Shown here in pieces: positions 27,400 through 32,892 of a stretch of DNA of 32,892 bases; position 1 is the stretch's first letter; each line of letters starts with the position of its first letter. Where the stretch lies: NCBI GenBank assembly GCA_001513155.1, contig LFSR01000052.1, positions 1 through 32,892 on the forward strand, given 5' to 3'. Position numbers and translations under genes: made by a program. This stretch comes from Syntrophomonas sp. DTU018. Its GTDB lineage: Bacteria; Bacillota; Syntrophomonadia; Syntrophomonadales; Syntrophomonadaceae. Under the pieces are notes generated by a model. It saw nothing but the letters and a program-made list of their open reading frames with translations, was not told the DNA's origin and did not search any database.

Positions 27400-29066
27400 A
27401 TGGCAATTAAACAGTTTATTCCTCGCAATGTACCCAGGAGCCCCGAGTTTAAATTTGGTAAAAAACCACTGGATCAGTATATTAAGGACCATGCTCGTCG
27501 GGTTCCTAACAAAATCTGTATCAACTACTATGGTAAGGAAATAACCTGGGGCGAGATGGAAGATTATGTGGATCGTCTGGCAACGGCACTAACAGCTCTG
27601 GGAGTCAAAAAGGGTGATGCTATTGCAATTTATATGCAAAGCTGTCCGCAGTTTATGATCGCCTTTTATGCTGCTCAGCGGATTGGTGCCAGTGTGGGTC
27701 CGTGCAGCCCAATGTTCAAGGAATGGGAACTGGAATATGAGATCAACGAGCTTAACGCTCGGGTCATTATAGCAATACTTACCTGTACCCCATAATAAAA
27801 AATGTGAAGGATAGCACCCCCTTAGAACATATCATAGTCAGCTCCTTTAAAGATTTTCTGCCAGAGGAACCGGCTTTGCCATTCATTCTGGAATATGAAG
27901 ATCCCACGGACCTGGATGGGGCTATACAGATGATGGATCTTATTAAATCAACCACCCCCAACACCCCATCGGTAGATATTGATATTGAAAACGATGTTAG
28001 CCTCATCATTTTCACTTCTGGAACAACAGGTTTACCCAAAGGGGCAATGATTACTTACTGGAATGCTCTGTATAAAGCTGTTTCCACCGGAACTTGCTAT
28101 TATTTTAACGAATACGATGTATTTTTAAGCACCCAGCCCATATATCATATTGCCGGTATGTGCATGATGAATACTCATATTTACAATGGATCAACTATGG
28201 TACTGATTACTAAATATGCCCCGGAAATAGTAATGGAGGCAATTGAGAAATTCAAATGCAATACCTGGTATGGTTCAGCTTTGATGAACTTCGAAATAAT
28301 CAATCATCCTGACGTAAACAAGTACAATCTATGCTCCATGCGTATGGCTACTACTACAAGTTTTGGTGTACAGCTTACTAAGGAAATGGCAGACAAATGG
28401 GCGGAAATAACTAGAGGTGGGCAACTCTTAGAAATAGCTTATGGGTTATCGGAGAGTCATACCATGGATACGGTTACCCCACCAGAATACCCCAAATACG
28501 GGACCTGTGGAATTCCCCTCTTTGAAGAAATGCATGTCAAAATTGTGGACGAAAACGGTAATGAATGCCCTCCAGGTGAAATTGGAGAAATTGTGGTCAA
28601 AAACCCTGGCGTTTTCAAAGGATATTTAAACAATCCCGAAGCTACGAGTCAGGTTTTGCGTGATGGATGGTTATATACAGGTGATATCGGCCGGTTAGAT
28701 GAAGAAGGCTTCCTGATATTTATGGGTCGTAAGAAGGAGATGATTAAAACTTCTGGATATAGTGTATTCCCAGAAGAAGTTGAGCTATATCTTTGCAAAC
28801 ATGAAGCTGTGGCTCAAGCAGCAGTTATTGGCAAAAAAGACGAACGCAGAGGTGAGTTGATTAAAGCCTTTATTGTTTTGAAGGATCAGTATAAAGGAAA
28901 AATTACCGAGGATGAGCTTATAGAGTGGGCAAAGGATAAAATGGCAGCTTATAAACGCCCGAGAGAAATTGAATTCAGAGATTCGCTACCTGCGACAGGG
29001 ACTGGAAAATTATTACGTCGAGTATTGAGAGAGGAAGAAGAAAAACGACAAAACCAAGGGGAGTGA
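27400..29066 (+). pseudogene. Acyl-CoA ligase (AMP-forming), one frameshift
   Basis: An ANL-superfamily acid-CoA ligase of about 555 residues that would activate a carboxylic acid with ATP and CoA, releasing AMP and PPi. Motifs are the P-loop FTSGTTGLPKGA, YGLSESHT, YTGDIGRLDEEG, the hinge/A8 region GRKKEMIKTSGYSVFPEEVE, and the A10 lysine in PATGTGKLLRR. ATG at 27400 has AAAGGAGTGAG upstream. One base is missing near 27769-27775, probably in an A-run; restoring it joins the first part (to 27795) with the second (from about 27780), giving TYLYPIIKNVKDSTPL. Both halves are otherwise clean, so a sequence error is possible. Its substrate may be 4-hydroxybutyrate or crotonate, inferred only from the neighbouring operon. 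Confidence 0.85.
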
Positions 29067-29070
29067 AATC

Positions 29071-29325
29071 ATGTCTGACGAAAAAACCATGCCTGAAGTA
29101 AGAACAAACGGTCTCATCAAAATGAGAACAAGCGATCTGATAGCCCTGATTGTATTCTTTGTTATTAGCATTATCGCCTTTTTCCCATCTGTGAGAAACA
29201 CAATGTATAAAAATGTCAGCTTAAACTCTTGGATACTAGTAATCTTGACCTTTTGTGTACCAATTTACAATATTATTGCCGCCTATTTAAGCCTAGGCAA
29301 AAAAACTGAGAGCGTGGGGGAATAA
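29071..29325 (+). CDS. Small two-TM protein, possible symporter partner
   Basis: An 84-residue protein with a charged N-terminus and two hydrophobic segments (about residues 25-44 and 53-73). I do not recognise the family. It starts 4 bases after the ligase and ends 3 bases before the symporter, with GGGGAGTG before its ATG. Small membrane proteins encoded directly before sodium/solute symporters are a recurring arrangement (for example the YhdT-PanF pair), so a role as accessory subunit is a reasonable inference. Confidence 0.7.
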   Translation: MSDEKTMPEVRTNGLIKMRTSDLIALIVFFVISIIAFFPSVRNTMYKNVSLNSWILVILTFCVPIYNIIAAYLSLGKKTESVGE

Positions 29326-29328
29326 TGC

Positions 29329-30708
29329 ATGAAAACTCTTGAATTAACAATTGTTATTGTTTATGCAGTTGCAATGCTGGCAATAGGTTTTTACTTCCGG
29401 AGCAGGGCTTCGAAAACTGCTTCCAGTTTCTGGTCGGCTGAGTCAAATGTTGGAGTTTTAGTTAATGCCTTTGCCTTATTGGCTACCGTAATGAGCGGTG
29501 GGGGCATGATGGGAAATATCGGACTCGGAGCTACCCTAGGCCTTGCCTATATTGCTTGTGCAAATCTTGGGTCCGGCGCAGGACTGGGAATGGGAGCATT
29601 ATTGGTAGCCCGTCCTTTACGTAAAAGCGGTGCCAAAACAATCTCGGAATTCATTAAAATGCGTTTTCCCAATAAAGCTATAGCTTTGTTGGTTCCTATT
29701 GTTATTGCTATAGCCTATACTGTTTACCTGGTTGCTCAGATGAAAGCTTCTGGGACAGTAGGACAATATTTATTGGGAGTAGACTTTAATCTTGCTTTAA
29801 TTATTACTTGGGCGATCTTTACGGTTTATGTTATGATTGGCGGAATGTTAGCGGTAACCTGGACTGATTTTCTGCAGGGTATGCTGATGATGTTGGTAAC
29901 CGTAGTTACTTCAGTTGCCGCCTTGATGCACTTTGGCGGTTTCGATGCTATGATTAATATGGCTACTGAATACTATCCGCAAATGGGACAACTGCATTTG
30001 CCTCTGCTGTCTTATGCGGGATTCTTTTTTGTTTGGGTTTTCATCGGCCTGTGTTCTCCTCATATTCTGATGAGAGTAAGTACGGCTAAAAACCCCTTTG
30101 GAGCAGCCGTATCTCTTCATGGCGGCATGATTTTAATAACCATATTTACTGTTTGCACAATATTTATTCTTTCAACTGCTTCAAGATGTGTCATAGGTGT
30201 GGATGTACCTGATAACAAAGATGCTGCCTTCTTATATCTTATCGAAGTGATCTTCAACCCATTTTGGAAAGGACTTACCGCTGCAGCTATATTTGCAGCA
30301 ATTATGTCTACCGCGGCTGGTTTGTTAATAGCAGCTGCAGCAGCTATCTCCAATGACATTATTGTAGGAATATTTAAACCAGATATGGAGGAAAAGAAAC
30401 AAGCACGCTTGGGAAGCTTAATGGTTTTTGTAGTTTCCTTCATTGTGCTTCTGTTCTCCTTTAACCCTCCGGAGTACATCACGGTCCTATATACCCAGGC
30501 CATGAATTTCCTGGTTTGCTCATTAATGATACCTCTTTTAGCTGGCTTGTGGTGGAGACGAGCTACTGACTCTGGAGCGCTGGCTGCACTAATAGCGGGA
30601 GGAGGTTCCTATGCCATCCTGTTCTTCGGTATGGAACTGCCCACTTTTTCAGAAATGTTCATTTCTTTACCTATAGCTCTTGTTGCAAGATTGTGGGCAG
30701 CCTGCTGA
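29329..30708 (+). CDS. Sodium:solute symporter (SSS family), C-terminus frameshifted
   Basis: An integral membrane transporter of the SSS family with about 12-13 predicted helices. Features are an N-terminal segment with FYFRSRASKTASSFWSAE, the TM2 region with VMSGGGMMGNIG, and IFAAIMSTAAGLLIAAAAA, which matches the conserved sodium-site helix of the family. As read it ends at 459 residues with ALVARLWAAC. A missing base near 30690-30694 would give ALVAMIVGSLL and continue to a stop at 30774-30776, about 482 residues with a polar tail ending WHSESEAA. The 8-bp stem ACTCTGAG/CTCAGAGT (30754-30787) overlaps this end. It probably imports the acid used by the operon. Confidence 0.85.
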   Translation: MKTLELTIVIVYAVAMLAIGFYFRSRASKTASSFWSAESNVGVLVNAFALLATVMSGGGMMGNIGLGATLGLAYIACANLGSGAGLGMGALLVARPLRKSGAKTISEFIKMRFPNKAIALLVPIVIAIAYTVYLVAQMKASGTVGQYLLGVDFNLALIITWAIFTVYVMIGGMLAVTWTDFLQGMLMMLVTVVTSVAALMHFGGFDAMINMATEYYPQMGQLHLPLLSYAGFFFVWVFIGLCSPHILMRVSTAKNPFGAAVSLHGGMILITIFTVCTIFILSTASRCVIGVDVPDNKDAAFLYLIEVIFNPFWKGLTAAAIFAAIMSTAAGLLIAAAAAISNDIIVGIFKPDMEEKKQARLGSLMVFVVSFIVLLFSFNPPEYITVLYTQAMNFLVCSLMIPLLAGLWWRRATDSGALAALIAGGGSYAILFFGMELPTFSEMFISLPIALVARLWAAC

Positions 30709-30818
30709 GTAAACCTTCTGAGTCCGAAATTATAGCCAGGGTTGAAAGCTGGCACTCTGAGAGTGAAGCTGCTTAGTCCCTCAGAGTATACAGGCAGATT
30801 GGGTAGGTGAAATATACT

Positions 30819-31370
30819 ATGCAAATCAAGATACCAAGCAAAAAAGCAAATATTTCTGAAAATAAAGCAGTCAAAAACGTTCTCAAAGCATTGCAAAAGG
30901 AGAACAAAGCTAAAGTAGATGCCAGTGATTACAGCATTACAACAGAGAAATACTTCAACTATCCTTACTGGGTTGGAGAAGTATACACATCAAAACATAG
31001 AGTTCTATTCCCAGCAAAACATATAACATTTTACGTAGTATGCGATGCGTTAAACGGAGAATACGTTGTTCTACGAGGTATTCCGAAGCTTAGTGATGTT
31101 GATTGCAAAGAAAAGTATATTTTACCTACCCTAACATCAAAAGAAGATTTTTGTCGTATTATTGAAGATGCTAGAAAGAGTCGTATTAACAAGCAATTTA
31201 TTTTCGGACCGCCTCATTGCGAAGTGAAAGCAGTTTTTTTGCTGTACATCCCAACAATAAAAGTTATTCTACGAAATAAAGGTACCCAATCACGGCAGAG
31301 TTTTTATGTTAATTCTTATACTGGAGAGGTAAAAGTTAAACCAGAGGGCAATGACGAAGCAGTGGAATAG
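30819..31370 (+). CDS. Hypothetical protein at end of the symporter operon
   Basis: A 183-residue protein that I do not recognise. It has a lysine-rich N-terminus, no signal peptide and no clear membrane segment, and several aromatic-rich strands (YPYWVGEVYTSKHRVLFPAKH, FYVVCDALNGEYVVLRG). The C-terminal FYVNSYTGEVKV resembles the turn found in PepSY-type domains, but this is weak. I chose ATG at 30819 with GGTAGGTGA upstream over GTG at 30807. If the symporter reads through to 30776, the gap is only 42 bases, so it is probably in the same operon. Function unknown. Confidence 0.6.
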   Translation: MQIKIPSKKANISENKAVKNVLKALQKENKAKVDASDYSITTEKYFNYPYWVGEVYTSKHRVLFPAKHITFYVVCDALNGEYVVLRGIPKLSDVDCKEKYILPTLTSKEDFCRIIEDARKSRINKQFIFGPPHCEVKAVFLLYIPTIKVILRNKGTQSRQSFYVNSYTGEVKVKPEGNDEAVE

Positions 31371-31484
31371 ATGGCTGTTTGGCCACTGAGCTAAGAAAAG
31401 ACGGAATCAGTATCAAGGATGCTGCTAAAATACTGAGCCGTAAATTTGTTAAGGACTTGGCCCCATGCGACGCAACTCTTTTGT

Positions 31485-31680
31485 AATATTCGGCCTATGC
31501 CATACTTAGAGCATAATGCTCATATTGAACGGTTATTCCGTATTCTCAAGGAAGAAGAACTTCACTACAACCTATAGAGACATACAGTGAAGCGATTACC
31601 TCAAATGGGGGCTTACATAGATTTTTATAAGAACCACCGTATTCATTCAGCTCTGGGATATTTAATCCCGACTCCTTGGT
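31485..31680 (+). pseudogene. IS3-family transposase remnant
   Basis: The reading frame gives EHNAHIERLFRILKEEELHY, a stop codon (TAG at 31575-31577), then YIDFYKNHRIHSALGYLIPTPW. This matches the C-terminal end of IS3-type OrfB, including the last catalytic Glu (IERLFRILKEE) and the RIHSALGY block. The internal stop and missing 5' two thirds show it is dead. The remaining bases of the gap 31371-31947 hold a short open stretch (31374-31484) that reads like helix-forming protein but is not identifiable. Confidence 0.8.
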
Positions 31681-31818
31681 GGTTGCGAATTGGCTCTCTA
31701 TTCAGATTTAATAATTGCCAGCGAGATTGCTAAATTTGGCCTAGAAAAGAGGCCCCCCAATTTTATTGGAAGATAGAAAAGAATTATGGACCACAGCAAC
31801 CATGAAAGGAGAGTATTT

Positions 31819-31863
31819 ATGAACAAATGTAATTTCAGCAGCATGCAGGACACCCATCAGTAA
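31819..31863 (+). CDS. Possible 14-residue peptide or gene-start remnant
   Basis: AAAGGAGAG at 31805-31813 precedes an ATG that opens only 14 codons before TAA. The good ribosome site suggests a leader peptide or the start of a gene cut by the nearby insertion element. Nothing more supports it. Confidence 0.2.
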   Translation: MNKCNFSSMQDTHQ

Positions 31864-31947
31864 ACATTGTAGGAGTCTCAAAAAATTGAGCGATTTTTAA
31901 ACTAGGTGATTATGAAATAAGTTTATTTGCCTGTAAAGGGATAGGGG

Positions 31948-32802
31948 ATGATATATTTGTTCGCTTGCCTTAAACAGCGGTTTTTAAACATAAATGTTTA
32001 CCGTAAAGAGATAGACAGTAAGATAATGATAGCCGAGAGTCGTTACCTGGATAGTAATCAAGAGAGGTACCTTCGCCTGCTAGTAGATATTAGCACATTT
32101 AAAATTTTGCAAGCCTATGCGGATGGAGGTACGATATTCGGAAAGGAACGGCTGGGTCCCATTTACCTCAATAGCCTAGAAGGCATTTATGCCTCTATAA
32201 ATGAAGGAGCTTCCATTAATCAAGCCTTGCAGGAGGTTCAAGAAGATACCTTGACGGTTTCATTGGTTAAGGATGTTATTCGCACCTTAATTCAAGCTGA
32301 AACTTTTGTTTGTCAAGAAAGAGGTTTTGCTACTTCCAAAGAGTACAGTGATTACTGGGAAGACGTTTATCGAGGCAGATGTTGCTATTACAGCAATCTT
32401 GACCGAATAAGCAGAACCTGGGATGAAGTGGCCTCAGAATTTAATCGAGAACACCTCCTATTTAGTCGATTCGGCAGCCAGCACCTCTATGATATAGGTA
32501 AACTTGGGTATTTGATTATTGGCAATATGCTGGATACGGTGCACGAATTAAGCGTCATTATAAAATGCAACCGTCAAGGAATAATTGAGGAGGTCAACAG
32601 TGATCTAACACGTGTTACAGATAAAATTTGTCAAGAAGCGAAAGATTTTTGTAAACATTTGTACGGTAAGGAAGCATTTCGCTTATCAAAGAAAGAAACT
32701 GCTAATTTATTGGGGAGTAATGAAGGATGCACACATTTAATTGATCTTACCTATGATGGTCTGGAAACATTTAGTCAATGGTGGTATACGAAAAAATTCT
32801 AG
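31948..32802 (+). CDS. DUF2889-like protein
   Basis: A 284-residue protein of unknown function. The C-terminal half (about residues 180-280) resembles DUF2889, ending in the characteristic LLGSNEGCTHLIDL. That domain also occurs in anaerobes near acyl-CoA or aromatic metabolism genes, but no reaction is known to me. The N-terminal half (about 1-165) is mostly helical and I cannot assign it. ATG follows AAAGGGATAGGGG. It is 28 bases before hppA and may share its transcript. Base composition is AT-rich like the accessory region to its left. Confidence 0.65.
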   Translation: MIYLFACLKQRFLNINVYRKEIDSKIMIAESRYLDSNQERYLRLLVDISTFKILQAYADGGTIFGKERLGPIYLNSLEGIYASINEGASINQALQEVQEDTLTVSLVKDVIRTLIQAETFVCQERGFATSKEYSDYWEDVYRGRCCYYSNLDRISRTWDEVASEFNREHLLFSRFGSQHLYDIGKLGYLIIGNMLDTVHELSVIIKCNRQGIIEEVNSDLTRVTDKICQEAKDFCKHLYGKEAFRLSKKETANLLGSNEGCTHLIDLTYDGLETFSQWWYTKKF

Positions 32803-32830
32803 AAACAGCATAAGGAGAGAGTTGGGTATT

Positions 32831-32892
32831 ATGGAAAATCTTGCACTGTTTGCCCCCGCTGGTGGCGCTTTAGCCCTGCTGTTTGCGCTGTA
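32831..32892 (+). CDS. hppA: Membrane-bound pyrophosphatase, 5' end only
   Basis: The first 20 codons read MENLALFAPAGGALALLFAL and then run off the window. A short polar start followed by a hydrophobic helix of this kind is typical of ion-pumping membrane pyrophosphatases, which couple PPi hydrolysis to H+ or Na+ export. AAGGAGAGAG precedes the ATG. With so few residues the call is tentative. It would fit the lifestyle, since acyl-CoA ligases make PPi that can be used to conserve energy. Confidence 0.6.
   Translation, partial: MENLALFAPAGGALALLFAL

Noticed and set aside
1-32892. CRISPR array, tRNA or rRNA genes
   Set aside because: No regularly spaced direct repeats and no cloverleaf or rRNA-like sequence were seen on either strand.

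Overview
The window reads as a chromosomal segment of an anaerobic, spore-forming, low-to-mid GC Firmicute of the Syntrophomonas type. This rests on a sporulation gene (spoIIP), a CIRCE/HrcA heat-shock operon carrying an archaeal-like (group III) chaperonin, several beta-oxidation enzymes, and the start of a probable membrane pyrophosphatase gene. The genus is inferred from gene content and order; no search was run.

Layout. (1) 143-6118, + strand: spoIIP, a small membrane-anchored protein, murJ, lepA and hemW. lepA has its own clear sigma-A promoter. (2) 6128-18366, + strand: a promoter and perfect CIRCE operator lead into hrcA, group III chaperonin, grpE, dnaK, dnaJ, prmA, rsmE, mtaB, an XRE regulator and two divergent acyl-CoA dehydrogenase-like proteins that lack the usual catalytic glutamate. 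(3) 18367-18697: a convergent intergenic region with terminators and a tandem hairpin repeat. (4) 18698-23119, - strand: thiolase, crotonase, 3-hydroxybutyryl-CoA dehydrogenase and 4-hydroxybutyryl-CoA dehydratase (abfD). Together these convert 4-hydroxybutyryl-CoA to two acetyl-CoA. (5) 23449-25533, + strand: a sigma-54 activator with CBS, PAS, AAA+ and Fis domains. (6) 25534-26528: a regulatory region with two diverged copies of a dyad-rich sequence flanking a transposase remnant. (7) 26529-31370, + strand: second crotonase-like protein, acyl-CoA ligase, small two-TM protein, sodium/solute symporter and an unknown protein. (8) 31371-32892: IS3-type remnant, a DUF2889-like protein and the 5' end of hppA.

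The main discovery candidate is regions 4-7. Matching -24/-12 elements (TGGCATG-N4-TTGC) lie upstream of abfD on the - strand and upstream of the second crotonase on the + strand, on either side of the sigma-54 activator gene. I infer one regulon for uptake (symporter), activation (CoA ligase) and fermentation of 4-hydroxybutyrate or a related C4 acid. A pyrophosphatase just downstream could recover energy from ligase PPi.

Region 23.4-30.8 kb also carries four single-base frameshifts: two in the activator that compensate each other, one in the ligase and one near the symporter C-terminus. The left 23 kb shows none. They are either sequence errors or real decay, and this decides whether the system works in this strain.
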